A stretch of DNA of 64,000 bases from Oscillospiraceae bacterium (GCA_022508805.1 JAFLUM010000002.1:51394-115393), one strand, 5' to 3'. Counted from the stretch's first letter, positions 54,568 through 63,455 are shown. A program made the numbers and translations. Notes: generated by a model not told the origin, from the letters alone.

Positions 54568-55441
54568 TTTTGCTACCTCGGAAAATTTTCTTTATTCTGC
54601 CGCTTTGCTTTGTGTCATCACCGACAAAGCTTTTCATAAGTATCTCACGCAAATCGCCATCGGAAATATTACGTCTGAGCCTACCCTTTTCGGCAACGGA
54701 AATAGCTCCCGTTTCCTCAGAAACAACAACGACAAGCGCGTCACTGCTCTCGCTCATTCCAATGGCCGCACGGTGACGTGTGCCAAGCTCACTGCTGACA
54801 TCAATATTGCTTGTAAGAGGAAGAATACACCCTGCTGAAATGACTCTGCCGTCCTTTATAATTGCCGCACCGTCGTGCATAGGCGCTTTGGGAAAGAAAA
54901 TGTTGCCGATGAGTTCTGCCGAGACCTCAGCATCAAGCGCAGTGCCGGTCACCGCTATTTCACCAAGTATCGTTTCCTTTTCAAAAACAATCAGCGCTCC
55001 GATTTTTTTGTCGCTCATATCGGCACAGGCCTTACAAACACCGTTGATGGAATTTTTGATTTTTTCTTTTAACACAGCATCACTTCCGCTTTTGAAATTA
55101 AAAAAGCTGATACTGCTTACAGAGCTTCGCCCTACACTTTCAAGTGCATGGCGTATCTCGGGCGAAAATATAATAACAAGAATTAAAAGTAAATTGCCGA
55201 ATATAAAGCTCATTATATACTCGCTTGCCTGCATATCAAGCAATGTAACAACAAGGTACACGATCGCAAGCAAAATCACACCTTTGGCAAGCTGAATAGC
55301 CCTTGTTTCACGAATAAGCTTAATGACACTGTAGATAACAAAGGCAACCAACAAAATATCAAGAAGATCACTTACTCGGTCAAAGGAGAAAAGCGCCCGC
55401 TTAAATTGTTCAAAGCCTTCGGCAAAAGTCGTTAAAAACAT
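54554..55441 (-). CDS. cdaA: diadenylate cyclase CdaA (DisA_N domain)
   Basis: CdaA condenses two ATP to c-di-AMP, which governs potassium, osmotic balance and wall homeostasis. The protein has three hydrophobic helices in its first 95 residues, then a DisA_N domain with the catalytic motifs HDGAAIIKDGRV and GTRHRAAIGMSE. I choose ATG 55439-55441 (295 residues), with AGTGAG upstream; a frame from 55471 runs through the promoter palindrome. It is co-transcribed with cdaR. Confidence 0.94.
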   Translation of the reverse strand: MFLTTFAEGFEQFKRALFSFDRVSDLLDILLVAFVIYSVIKLIRETRAIQLAKGVILLAIVYLVVTLLDMQASEYIMSFIFGNLLLILVIIFSPEIRHALESVGRSSVSSISFFNFKSGSDAVLKEKIKNSINGVCKACADMSDKKIGALIVFEKETILGEIAVTGTALDAEVSAELIGNIFFPKAPMHDGAAIIKDGRVISAGCILPLTSNIDVSSELGTRHRAAIGMSESSDALVVVVSEETGAISVAEKGRLRRNISDGDLREILMKSFVGDDTKQSGRIKKIFRGSKNEKE

Positions 55442-55466
55442 TATCTCACTCTTTTCGGCAAAAAAA

Positions 55467-55480
55467 TACAATATATTGTA
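55467..55480. promoter_or_regulatory. palindromic operator candidate 1 upstream of cdaA
   Basis: TACAATATATTGTA is a perfect 14-bp palindrome that lies 25 bases before the cdaA start. It repeats the core of a second palindrome 50 bp further upstream. The core matches the NrdR-box consensus (acaCwAtATaTwGtgt, from memory) at about 13 of 16 positions. Confidence 0.6.
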
Positions 55481-55515
55481 AAATTATCTGCATAAAAATA
55501 CACAGATACAGATAG

Positions 55516-55531
55516 TCACAATATATTGTAT
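55516..55531. promoter_or_regulatory. palindromic operator candidate 2 at the cdaA promoter
   Basis: The core ACAATATATTGT (55518-55529) is identical to candidate 1. On the minus strand it includes the TACAAT -10, so a bound protein would block the promoter. It fits the NrdR-box consensus at about 14 of 16 positions. Centre-to-centre distance to candidate 1 is 50 bp. Confidence 0.6.
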
Positions 55532-55553
55532 CACAACTTTATTCAATTTGCAA
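55525..55553 (-). promoter_or_regulatory. promoter of cdaA-cdaR
   Basis: The minus strand has TTGCAA (55548-55553), a 17-base spacer and TACAAT (55525-55530). The -35 overlaps the last codons of the preceding cysteine desulfurase gene. Confidence 0.65.
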
Positions 55554-56685
55554 TTTTTCTTATAGATTTTATTACAAAATCTATATCTGATTTTTTAGTG
55601 AAAAAGGACGGACATATTCTGACGGTTCCCGTGTCCTCGGTATTCATCTTTCTGTGGGCCAACGGCGCACAGTGAAGTCCTGCCCGCACTGCTATTCCCG
55701 ATTCCGCAAGAATTGCTGCAGTCTGCTCGCTGTGCATTCCGTCAATATTAAAAGACAGTATCGGTGCAAGATTTTGCGAGCTATCAAAAAAATCGGTGTA
55801 AAGCTTAATTCTTCGGCTGTTTTCAAGATTTCTTTGAAGATATTTTATCAGCTTGATTTCATGCCTACATATATTTTTTGCTCCTGCTTCGTTTACAAAT
55901 TCAATACCTCGGTGCAGTCCGATTATCCCAGGAATATTAGGTGTGCCGCTTTCAAACCGATCAGGCAACACGCTTGGTTGTACTGCCAAGGCGGAATTAC
56001 TGCCTGTTCCGCCCTCAATTATCGTATTCAGCGGTATATCACAGGCGAATATTAAAATTCCCGTACCCGTCGGTCCCATAAGCCCCTTATGCCCTGCACA
56101 GCACAAAATATCAATTCCGTCATCTGTCATATTTATCGGCAGCACTCCTGCTGTTTGAGCTGAGTCCACAATAAATAAGCTTCCGTTTTTGTGGGCAAGT
56201 CTTGAAAGAGCCTTAAGCGGAGGAATTATTCCAAAAACATTTGATGCACCTGTACAAATAATTGCGACTGTATTGCTTCTTAAAGCGTTTTCAAAATTTT
56301 CCAGAGTCTTTTGCTCATCATACTCTACTTTTGCAATACTGTAGCTGCACACACCGTCTGCACTCAGCTTTTCAAGCGGACGCAGTACTGCGTTATGCTC
56401 TAAATCAGATATCACGAAATGGGCGCCCCTTACGGCGAGTCCCTTTATAGCTATATTGAGCGCCATCGTACAGTTATATGTGAATATTATGTTTTCGCTT
56501 GACGGACACCCGAAAAAGTCGGCAACGGTTTTTCGGCATAAATATATCTGCTCCGTTGTGTCAACAGCCATTTTATATGCCCCTCTGCCTGCATTAGCAC
56601 CGAATTCGGTCATTGCACGTGTAACAGAAGCTATCACCGATTTAGGCTTGGGATACGTTGTGGCACCGTTGTCAAGATAGATCAT
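55543..56685 (-). CDS. class V aminotransferase / cysteine desulfurase family protein
   Basis: The 380-residue PLP enzyme resembles NifS/Csd and the clostridial cysteine desulfurase-like group. It starts IYLDNGATTYPKP, has DSAQTAG, the PLP Lys200 in CCAGHKGLMGP and the active-site Cys339 in RAGLHCAPLAH. It should release sulphur (or selenium) from cysteine (or selenocysteine). It overlaps the DUF3343 gene by four bases; this pairing is seen in selenium/sulphur-handling loci of anaerobes, so sulphur transfer to the small partner is a reasonable inference. Confidence 0.88.
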   Translation of the reverse strand: MIYLDNGATTYPKPKSVIASVTRAMTEFGANAGRGAYKMAVDTTEQIYLCRKTVADFFGCPSSENIIFTYNCTMALNIAIKGLAVRGAHFVISDLEHNAVLRPLEKLSADGVCSYSIAKVEYDEQKTLENFENALRSNTVAIICTGASNVFGIIPPLKALSRLAHKNGSLFIVDSAQTAGVLPINMTDDGIDILCCAGHKGLMGPTGTGILIFACDIPLNTIIEGGTGSNSALAVQPSVLPDRFESGTPNIPGIIGLHRGIEFVNEAGAKNICRHEIKLIKYLQRNLENSRRIKLYTDFFDSSQNLAPILSFNIDGMHSEQTAAILAESGIAVRAGLHCAPLAHRKMNTEDTGTVRICPSFFTKKSDIDFVIKSIRKIAN

Positions 56686-56903
56686 CGTACCATCTCATAT
56701 CCCGTATATTTAATTTTATTTGTATCTAAAAGACTTATTATTCTGCTTATATTTCCGACTGCTATCAGGCTGTATCCACAGCCCTCTCCCTTTTTCGGAT
56801 TGGGATTTTTTCTGATTTGTGCTTTTCCTCCGTTATCGGTTATTACATCCTTTGCTTTTAAGGCGTATGTCACAGAGGAAAACTTGATTATTGCTTTGTT
56901 CAT
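56682..56903 (-). CDS. DUF3343 small putative Se/S carrier protein
   Basis: The 73-residue protein matches DUF3343: a MNKAIIKFSSVTYALKAKD start (ferredoxin-like strand-helix), then basic KNPNPKKGEGCGYSLI with the conserved single Cys followed by Gly. Family members are proposed to carry sulphur or selenium from cysteine desulfurases. I choose ATG 56901-56903, about eight bases after AGGGTGG; a GTG at 56915 lies inside that site. The ribosome-binding site is enclosed in a strong hairpin. Confidence 0.82.
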   Translation of the reverse strand: MNKAIIKFSSVTYALKAKDVITDNGGKAQIRKNPNPKKGEGCGYSLIAVGNISRIISLLDTNKIKYTGYEMVR

Positions 56904-56909
56904 TGATAA

Positions 56910-56971
56910 CACCACCCTGTTTCATCTTATGTCCGAGCCATAAAAATGACAAAAGATAAAACAGGGTGGTG
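56910..56971 (-). repeat. 19-bp inverted repeat covering the DUF3343 ribosome-binding site
   Basis: Bases 56910-56928 and 56953-56971 are reverse complements over 19 bases with one mismatch, around a 24-base loop. On the minus-strand transcript the 3' arm contains AGGGTGG, the ribosome-binding site of the DUF3343 gene, and the 5' arm starts 11 bases after the ispF stop. No T run follows, so it is not an intrinsic terminator. Confidence 0.8.
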
Positions 56972-56982
56972 ATGGATAAGCG

Positions 56983-57480
56983 TTAAATAAATCTAAGTTT
57001 ATCTTTTTGCTCCACAAGACAAACACAGTGAGCGGCTATTCCCTCGCCTGAACCTGTAAATCCCAACTTTTCCTCAGTAGTCGCTTTTACGCTTACGCAA
57101 TCAATGGGAATTCCTAATACGTCGGAAATATTTTCACGCATACGGTCAATGTACGGCGAGAGCTTTGGAGCCTGTGCAATAACAGTCGCATCTATATTAT
57201 TCACTGTAAAACCTTTTGATTTTATCAAGTTTACAACAGCTTTTAACAGCTCAAGGCTGTTTGCTCCTGCGTATTTTTCATCGGTATCGGGAAAATGCTT
57301 GCCGATGTCCCCCAAGGCGCACGCGCCCAAAACAGCGTCGGATATGGCGTGTAGTAAAACATCTGCATCGGAATGTCCTAAAAGTCCTATACCGTTATTT
57401 TCAATTTCTACTCCGCCGATAATAAGCTTTCTGCCCGCTACCAAACGGTGAACATCGTATCCGTGTCCCACTCTCAGCAT
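56983..57480 (-). CDS. ispF: 2-C-methyl-D-erythritol 2,4-cyclodiphosphate synthase
   Basis: IspF makes the cyclic diphosphate intermediate of the MEP isoprenoid pathway. The 165-residue protein starts [13 protein letters not shown] with the zinc ligands Asp and His, has [19 protein letters not shown] and the C-terminal [19 protein letters not shown]. It follows ispD by four bases. The pair is often adjacent or fused. Confidence 0.96.
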   Translation of the reverse strand: MLRVGHGYDVHRLVAGRKLIIGGVEIENNGIGLLGHSDADVLLHAISDAVLGACALGDIGKHFPDTDEKYAGANSLELLKAVVNLIKSKGFTVNNIDATVIAQAPKLSPYIDRMRENISDVLGIPIDCVSVKATTEEKLGFTGSGEGIAAHCVCLVEQKDKLRFI

Positions 57481-57484
57481 AGCA

Positions 57485-58195
57485 TTATTCCTCCTCTGCC
57501 CAAAATCCTTCGGCGGCTATTATATCCTCAAGCGTTGTGATTTTTATATTTTTATAACTGCCGTCTACAATTTTAACGCTATGACCGTACGCTTCAACGA
57601 GCATACAGTCGTCAGTATACTCCACACCTTTTTCGGCTTTTTTTACTGCATCAAGATATAACTGCCGTGAAAAAACCTGAGGGGTCTGAACAAGTCGCAA
57701 AAAATTGCGGTCAGGAGTGTTTAATACAATCCCGTTTTCATCTACTGCTTTAACGGTGTCCTTTACTCTGACTCCTGCGGCGGCTGCACCGACTGAAAAA
57801 GCTTCTTTTACCGTGCGTTCTATCGTGTCTGCATCAATAAGCGGTCTTGCGCCGTCGTGAATAGCCAAAAAATCCGAACAGGCTGAGCAGGCTGAAACGC
57901 CGTTTAATACGCTTTGCTGACGGTTCGCGCCGCCGCTTACAAGCTTTTTCACCTTTGTAAGCGCGTATTTGCCGATAATATTTTGTATTTCTTCCCTGTC
58001 TTCATCGCGGGTAACTATAATAATTTCGTCAATTAAAGGTGAATGCTCAAATGCGGATATTGACCGCGCGACCACGGGAACGCCCTTAATATTCAGAAAC
58101 TGCTTATTGATCCCGCCCATACGCGAGGAGCTTCCCGCACAGACAATGACAGCGGAAACAAAATACATTCTATTTTCAGTGGCAGGATATTCCAT
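57485..58195 (-). CDS. ispD: 2-C-methyl-D-erythritol 4-phosphate cytidylyltransferase
   Basis: IspD joins CTP and MEP. The nucleotidyltransferase motif reads [18 protein letters not shown], followed by [10 protein letters not shown] and TDDCMLVE. I choose ATG 58193-58195 (236 residues), five bases after GGTGA; an internal Met 12 codons later is also possible because the residues before it (EYPATENR) are not family-conserved. Confidence 0.94.
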   Translation of the reverse strand: MEYPATENRMYFVSAVIVCAGSSSRMGGINKQFLNIKGVPVVARSISAFEHSPLIDEIIIVTRDEDREEIQNIIGKYALTKVKKLVSGGANRQQSVLNGVSACSACSDFLAIHDGARPLIDADTIERTVKEAFSVGAAAAGVRVKDTVKAVDENGIVLNTPDRNFLRLVQTPQVFSRQLYLDAVKKAEKGVEYTDDCMLVEAYGHSVKIVDGSYKNIKITTLEDIIAAEGFWAEEE

Positions 58196-58211
58196 AACAT
58201 TCACCAAAAAA

Positions 58212-59483
58212 TTATTTTAACAAAGCCTCTAAAGCGGCAATTTTTGCGCAAAGGCAGAAAACCTCCATAGCCTTTTGAAGCTCGTCAAGGGATGGATATG
58301 TGGGAGCAATACGGATGTTTTTATCCTCAGGGTCAACGCCGTAAGGATAAGTTGCGCCGACCGTGGTGAGAACTACTCCTGCTTCCTTGCAAAGCTCTCC
58401 GATGCGTTTAGCGCTGCCCACAAGCGCATCATAGCTTATAAAGTATCCGCCTTTTGCATTTACCCACTCGCCTATTTTGCAGGGTTCAAGCTCTTTTTTG
58501 AGCATATCGAGAACAAGTGAGAATTTAGGCGCAATTATTGCTGCGTGCTTTTTCATATGCTCAGTTATTCCGTCAACATTTTTAAAATATTTAACATGGC
58601 GGAGCTGGTTAAGCTTGTCGTAGCTGATAGTCTGGAAATTAAGTCTTTTTTTGATCTCGGCAATATTGTTGTCCGATGCAGCAATGGCAGAAACACCCGC
58701 GCCGGGGAACGATATTTTTGACGTTGAAGTAAACTCAACGAAGTAGTCCTCTGTGCCGTATTCCTTACAGGCATCGAAAATATTTAAAAGAACATCGGGA
58801 TCATCTGTAAGCTCGTGGATAATATACGCGTTATCCCAAATCACTCTGAAATCCTTTGCAGCAGGCTGTAAAGAGGCAAGAACTTTCACCTTTTCGTCAC
58901 TGTAGGTAACGCCGTTGGGATTGGAATACTTTGGGACGCAGAACATTCCCTTAACAGCAGGATCTTTTATCAGTTCGCTGATCTTATCAACGTCAGGACC
59001 GTCATTTTGCATTTTGACTGAAATCATTTCGATTCCCATAAATTCAGTTATGGCAAAGTGTCTGTCATAACCGGGAACGTTGCAAATAAATTTTATCTTA
59101 CCCTGTTTATTCCACGGTTCACAGCCAGCTACACCTAAAAACATACATTGACTAAGGTAGTCATACATAAGATTGAGACTTGATGAACCGCCAACAATTA
59201 TATTTTTTGCATCAACGCCCAAAAGCTCTGAAAAAAGTCTTTTACACTCAGGAATACCGTCAAGAACGCCGTAGTTGCGGCAGTCAAAGCCGTTTTCCGC
59301 TTTGCAGTCCTCAGCCGATGAAAGTACGTTAAGCATATCCACAGAAAGTGACAGTTGATCTGCACCGGGCTTACCTCTCGACATATCAAGTGAAAGTCCC
59401 AAGGATTTAATTTTTACAAACTCGCTGTCAAGCTCCGATTTAAGAGTTGCAAGTTCATCTCTGTTCATTTCAGTATAAAGCAA
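58212..59483 (-). CDS. aspartate aminotransferase-like class I aminotransferase
   Basis: The 423-residue PLP enzyme belongs to the clostridial aspartate aminotransferase group (MocR-type aminotransferase domain without a regulator domain). It shows LDMSRGKPG near the start, NYGVLDGIPECKRLF, GGSSSLNLMYD, PKYSNPNGVTYS, VIWDNAYIIHEL and the PLP Lys in TSTSKISFPGAG. It probably moves amino groups between aspartate and 2-oxoglutarate. The start is a TTG eight bases after GGAGG. It has its own promoter and may be co-transcribed with ispD. Confidence 0.88.
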   Translation of the reverse strand: MLYTEMNRDELATLKSELDSEFVKIKSLGLSLDMSRGKPGADQLSLSVDMLNVLSSAEDCKAENGFDCRNYGVLDGIPECKRLFSELLGVDAKNIIVGGSSSLNLMYDYLSQCMFLGVAGCEPWNKQGKIKFICNVPGYDRHFAITEFMGIEMISVKMQNDGPDVDKISELIKDPAVKGMFCVPKYSNPNGVTYSDEKVKVLASLQPAAKDFRVIWDNAYIIHELTDDPDVLLNIFDACKEYGTEDYFVEFTSTSKISFPGAGVSAIAASDNNIAEIKKRLNFQTISYDKLNQLRHVKYFKNVDGITEHMKKHAAIIAPKFSLVLDMLKKELEPCKIGEWVNAKGGYFISYDALVGSAKRIGELCKEAGVVLTTVGATYPYGVDPEDKNIRIAPTYPSLDELQKAMEVFCLCAKIAALEALLK

Positions 59484-59513
59484 TTAAATAACCTCCAAAA
59501 ATTTTTCTGTTAT

Positions 59514-59542
59514 ATTTTATAATAGTACAAAGGATTTTGCAA
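59514..59542 (-). promoter_or_regulatory. promoter of the aminotransferase gene
   Basis: The minus strand shows TTGCAA (59537-59542), a 17-base spacer and TAAAAT (59514-59519), about 30 bases before the TTG start. Confidence 0.6.
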
Positions 59543-59626
59543 GCAGATAATCAAAAAATTGCATATTTGTTAAAATCAGCTGTAATTTTAATGTGAATTT
59601 GAATAAATCCGCAAGAATTCAAGCAA

Positions 59627-60925
59627 TTATTTTACCTTTTTTCTTACAGCAGGCAGAATAAACGGTCTTTTGCCCTCAGTGCGGTAAATCTCTGACAACA
59701 ACAATTCTTTCATATGTCTTTTTATTTCGGAATGTTCCTTTGATTTGATAAGATTATTTTTTTGACATTTATCACTGCGGTTATCGTATAAATAGTCCTC
59801 AAAATATATTTTTGAAGAAGCGGAAAGCGGCTTCATAGCAGAAACGGAATAAGTGAAATCCTTTGTGCGTATTGCCCTGCCGCATTGGCTCTCGCTTATC
59901 TGTATAAAAACGCATTTCTGTTCTTCACCGTTTTGAATTGCCGTGCCGCTATAATAATCGGGAACTTTTATATCTGCGGACTGTAAAAGAGTTGCAGGCA
60001 AATCGACAAGACTTATCAGTTTATCATCACGAACACCCCTACCAAAGCCTTTTCCCTTAACTACAAGTGGGATATGTATCGAGGAATCGTGACAACTGCG
60101 TTTATACTCACCGTTTCGGGTTTTAAAATGGCATCCGTGGTCTGAAGTATAAATTACGGTCGTGTTGTCATATATACCTTTTTCTTTAAGTGCCGCAATA
60201 AGTCGGGCAAAATTTTCGTCAAGACTCTCGATGGCGGCAAGATAATCGGGATACATTTCTTTATAATTGCCTTTTAAAAAGCTGAGATTCTTTGGGATAG
60301 GATAATCTTTAAATTTTTCCGCTTTACCCTTTGGTCCCTCAAATCTGCCTCGGTCGTTTTGATGGTGCGGCTCAAGCTGGGATACGAACATAAAAAACGG
60401 CTTGTCTCCGCTGTGATTATTTATGTACTCGACTGCGAAATCGTTTATTCTGTCAGCGCGGTAGCCCTCAAAATCTATTTTATTGCCGTTTTCGTCGAAT
60501 ATGTAACCGTCATATCCGTGAGAGGTAAATTCCAGCACGTCTGCGCCGCGAAAATATTTATATCCGCAAAGGCGCTCTTTTGGAATTGCTGTTTTTTCGC
60601 ATTTTATGCTTTTTCCCTTGTTTCTGCCTGATGCCAAATGCAGTTTTCCTATGTACGCGGTATCATAACCGTTTTCGTTAAAATAATCTGCAAGCGTTTT
60701 AGTATCTTCAGGCAGGGGAATTCCGTTTATATGGCACCCGCACTCAGTAGGATATACACCCGTTTGCAAAGATGCTCTTGCAGGTCCGCATACAGGCTGA
60801 CAGGTGTAGCAGTTTTCAAAAAATGTACCTTCTTTAGAGAATTCACATAAATTCGGCATTATTTCGGGAACGACGGTATCAAAACGCTGTTGATCAGAAA
60901 AATAAAATACAATATTTTCTCTCAT
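59627..60925 (-). CDS. sulfatase (Cys-type, formylglycine-dependent)
   Basis: The 432-residue protein is a type I sulfatase, cleaving sulphate esters from sugars or other compounds. The maturation motif is Cys46-Gly-Pro-Ala-Arg50 (CGPARASLQTG), and metal-site residues appear in FSDQQR and TSDHGCHFK. Cys must be oxidised to formylglycine by an anaerobic maturase, not encoded in the window. It has no signal peptide. ATG 60923-60925 follows GGAG by eight bases; a longer frame lacks a site. It is a single-gene unit. The substrate is unknown. Confidence 0.9.
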   Translation of the reverse strand: MRENIVFYFSDQQRFDTVVPEIMPNLCEFSKEGTFFENCYTCQPVCGPARASLQTGVYPTECGCHINGIPLPEDTKTLADYFNENGYDTAYIGKLHLASGRNKGKSIKCEKTAIPKERLCGYKYFRGADVLEFTSHGYDGYIFDENGNKIDFEGYRADRINDFAVEYINNHSGDKPFFMFVSQLEPHHQNDRGRFEGPKGKAEKFKDYPIPKNLSFLKGNYKEMYPDYLAAIESLDENFARLIAALKEKGIYDNTTVIYTSDHGCHFKTRNGEYKRSCHDSSIHIPLVVKGKGFGRGVRDDKLISLVDLPATLLQSADIKVPDYYSGTAIQNGEEQKCVFIQISESQCGRAIRTKDFTYSVSAMKPLSASSKIYFEDYLYDNRSDKCQKNNLIKSKEHSEIKRHMKELLLSEIYRTEGKRPFILPAVRKKVK

Positions 60926-60994
60926 AAATTTAACTCCGTGTATTATCTGATATTTAATTTTACCATATACGGGAAGTTTTAACAATACAGTCTG

Positions 60995-61023
60995 TTGAAA
61001 AAGCCTTAAAGCTGTGATAAAAT
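60995..61023 (+). promoter_or_regulatory. promoter of manA and the MFS transporter
   Basis: TTGAAA (60995-61000) and TAAAAT (61018-61023) are separated by 17 bases, about 40 bases before manA. Confidence 0.65.
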
Positions 61024-61062
61024 GGTCGAGTTATTAAAGATATTTTATAAGGGGATCTGCAT

Positions 61063-62010
61063 ATGTATATTTTAAAGCTAAAACCCGCTTTTAAGGACTA
61101 TCTGTGGGGTGGGACAAGACTGAGAGACGATTACGGATTTGACTCTACCCTCGAAAAACTTGCTGAGGGTTGGATGCTCTCCTGTCACAAGGACGGCGAG
61201 AACACAATCGAAAACGGCAAATTTGAAGGTCAAACTCTTTCTGACGTGGTAAAAGCGAATCCTGAATTTCTTGGTATTCACGGTAATAATTTTGAGTATT
61301 TCCCTATTCTTATTAAGCTTATAGATGCAAAAAACGATTTATCCGTACAGGTTCACCCCGACAACGATTACGCTCTTCGGGTGGAAAAGGAATACGGAAA
61401 AACCGAGTGCTGGTATATTCTCGACTGCGACGAAGGCGCAGAGCTTATTTACGGTTTTAACCGCGAGATAAGCAGTGAAGAGTTTAAGCAGAGAATTGAG
61501 GACAATACCTTCCTTGACACGGTAAATAAGGTCAAGGTAAAAAAGGGCGATTTGTTCTTTATTGAGGCGGGAACGCTCCATGCTATCGGCAAGGGAATTT
61601 TCCTTGCGGAAATTCAACAGAATTCCAACTCCACATACCGCGTATATGATTACGGCAGATTGGGAGCCGACGGCAAGCCGAGACCGTTACATATTGATAA
61701 GGCGATCGATGTTACAAAATGCACACCTCCCGACCGCGGCACTGATCCCGAGGGCGAAGAAATAAAGTGTGACGGATATACAAAACAGTTGCTCACCAAG
61801 TGCGATTTATTCCATGTTGAAAGAATTCAAATTGAGAAAAACTACGTATCGGTTGCCGATGAAAAATCCTTTGTATCAGTACTCGTAACTGACGGAAGCG
61901 GAGAAATAGAAGGAATGAAAATTAAAAAAGGTGACAGTCTTTTTATACCCGCTAATTACGGCAAATTTGAAATCACAGGCAATATTGACTTAATCATGAC
62001 AAGAGTATAA
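61063..62010 (+). CDS. manA: mannose-6-phosphate isomerase, class I
   Basis: ManA interconverts mannose 6-phosphate and fructose 6-phosphate. The 315-residue cupin protein has KPAFKDYLWGGTRL at the start, the zinc-site VQVHPDNDYAL, ECWYILDCDEGAELIYGF and the signature EIQQNSNSTYRVYDYGR. AAGGGG precedes the ATG. It shares one base with the next gene's start, so the MFS transporter may supply its sugar. Confidence 0.93.
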   Translation: MYILKLKPAFKDYLWGGTRLRDDYGFDSTLEKLAEGWMLSCHKDGENTIENGKFEGQTLSDVVKANPEFLGIHGNNFEYFPILIKLIDAKNDLSVQVHPDNDYALRVEKEYGKTECWYILDCDEGAELIYGFNREISSEEFKQRIEDNTFLDTVNKVKVKKGDLFFIEAGTLHAIGKGIFLAEIQQNSNSTYRVYDYGRLGADGKPRPLHIDKAIDVTKCTPPDRGTDPEGEEIKCDGYTKQLLTKCDLFHVERIQIEKNYVSVADEKSFVSVLVTDGSGEIEGMKIKKGDSLFIPANYGKFEITGNIDLIMTRV

Positions 62011-63245
62011 TGAGACAAAGAACATTTCAAAGCACAAAATATGCCTGTTACACGGGATACATCGTTCAGGCGGTCATAAACAATCTTGCACCCCTTCTCT
62101 TCGTTATTTTCAGCGAAAAATTCGGCATTACGCTTGAAAAACTCACTGTTTTAATAACCGTGAATTTTATTACTCAGATGCTTGTTGATATTATTTCGGT
62201 TAAATTTGTTGACCAAATCGGATACAGAGTGGTTGCGTCCGTGTCACAGGCAGTGACATTTGTCGGACTTATTTCAATGGCGTTACTGCCTGTCGTACTG
62301 CCTGAGCCGTACATAGGCATAGTTATATCCATAATGCTAAACGCAGTCGGCAGCGGACTGACCGAGGTTATAATCAGTCCGATAGTTGAGTCCATACCGG
62401 GTGAAAAAAAGACCTCCGAAATGAGTCTTTTACATTCATTTTACTGCTGGGGTCAGGTTTTGGTCGTGGTGGTAACAACAATACTTATCAAAATCATCGG
62501 TGATAATTACTGGTATATTGTTCCTGCTTTGTGGGCTATAATACCGCTTGTCAACACGTTCAATTTTCTGACTGTACCTCTTACAAAAACACTTACGGAA
62601 GAAGAAAAAACTCCGCTCGGAAAAATTCTTTTATCAAAGCAGTTTATACTGTCGCTTATTATTATGACCTGTGCAGGGGCAAGCGAGCTTGCAATGTCAC
62701 AATGGTCATCGTATTTTGCGGAAACAGGACTTAAAATCAGCAAGGTCACCGGTGACCTTTTGGGACCGTGCTTATTTGCAGTATTTATGGGTATCGGCAG
62801 AACGGTGTTCGGTTTTAACGGCGAAAAAATAAATATGAAATCTGTTCTCGCTGCCTGCGCCACGCTCTGTGCAGTATGCTATTTGGGTACTTCGCTTATC
62901 AATCAGCCGATCATCTCTCTTATTCTTTGCGCTCTCACGGGATTGGGTGTCAGCGTTATGTGGCCCGGCACATTAAGCCTCACTTCCAAAATGTTCCCCA
63001 AAGGCGGCAGTTCAATGTTCGGAATACTTGCCCTTGCGGGTGACACGGGATGCACCTTAGGTCCGTGGTTTGTGAGTTTTATGTCACTTAGTATTAGTAA
63101 AAATGCATCCGATGGTGATGCGCTGAAAAAAGGACTTTTTTTCGGAGCTGTTTTTCCCATAATTATGATAGTATCAATACTCATTTTAAAATTTAGTGAA
63201 AAAAACGTTGACAAAAACAGTAACGATGATATAATTAGTACATAA
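62010..63245 (+). CDS. major facilitator superfamily transporter, FucP/NarK-like
   Basis: The 411-residue protein has about 12 hydrophobic helices in two halves, with a charged loop around 195-205 (TEEEKTPLGK). It begins without a signal peptide (MRQRTFQSTKYACYTGYIVQA) and resembles sugar permeases of the fucose/glucose type. Its ATG overlaps the manA stop (TAATG), so a sugar substrate linked to mannose metabolism is the best inference; the substrate is not proven. Confidence 0.85.
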   Translation: MRQRTFQSTKYACYTGYIVQAVINNLAPLLFVIFSEKFGITLEKLTVLITVNFITQMLVDIISVKFVDQIGYRVVASVSQAVTFVGLISMALLPVVLPEPYIGIVISIMLNAVGSGLTEVIISPIVESIPGEKKTSEMSLLHSFYCWGQVLVVVVTTILIKIIGDNYWYIVPALWAIIPLVNTFNFLTVPLTKTLTEEEKTPLGKILLSKQFILSLIIMTCAGASELAMSQWSSYFAETGLKISKVTGDLLGPCLFAVFMGIGRTVFGFNGEKINMKSVLAACATLCAVCYLGTSLINQPIISLILCALTGLGVSVMWPGTLSLTSKMFPKGGSSMFGILALAGDTGCTLGPWFVSFMSLSISKNASDGDALKKGLFFGAVFPIIMIVSILILKFSEKNVDKNSNDDIIST

Positions 63246-63261
63246 AATATATTAAAATTTA

Positions 63262-63373
63262 GTTGTCTTCAGGGCGGAGTGAAATTCTCCACCGGTGGTA
63301 AAAGTCCACGAGCCGAAAGGCTGAACGGGTGTAATTCCCGTACCGACGGTATAGTCCGGATGAAAGAAGAAAC
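63262..63373 (+). ncRNA. FMN riboswitch (RFN element)
   Basis: The sequence has the RFN blocks in order: TCTTCAGGGCGGAGTGAAAT, CTCCACCGGTGGTA, GTCCACGAGCC, GAACGGGTGTAATTCCCGT, ACCGACGGTATAGTCCGGAT and GAAAGAAGA. It precedes a riboflavin transporter gene, its usual target. High FMN is expected to reduce expression. Confidence 0.95.
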
Positions 63374-63383
63374 ATTGTTTTTG

Positions 63384-63416
63384 CGCCCGTGGATTTTGAT
63401 TCACGGGCTTTCTTTT
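63384..63416 (+). terminator. FMN riboswitch terminator
   Basis: GCCCGTG (63385-63391) pairs with CACGGGC (63402-63408) around a ten-base loop, followed by TTTCTTTTT. It lies directly after the aptamer and before the ribU ribosome-binding site, which suggests transcription termination on FMN binding. Confidence 0.75.
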
Positions 63417-63455
63417 TCAGAAAGAATTGCTCTGATCACAGAAAGGTTGATCAAA

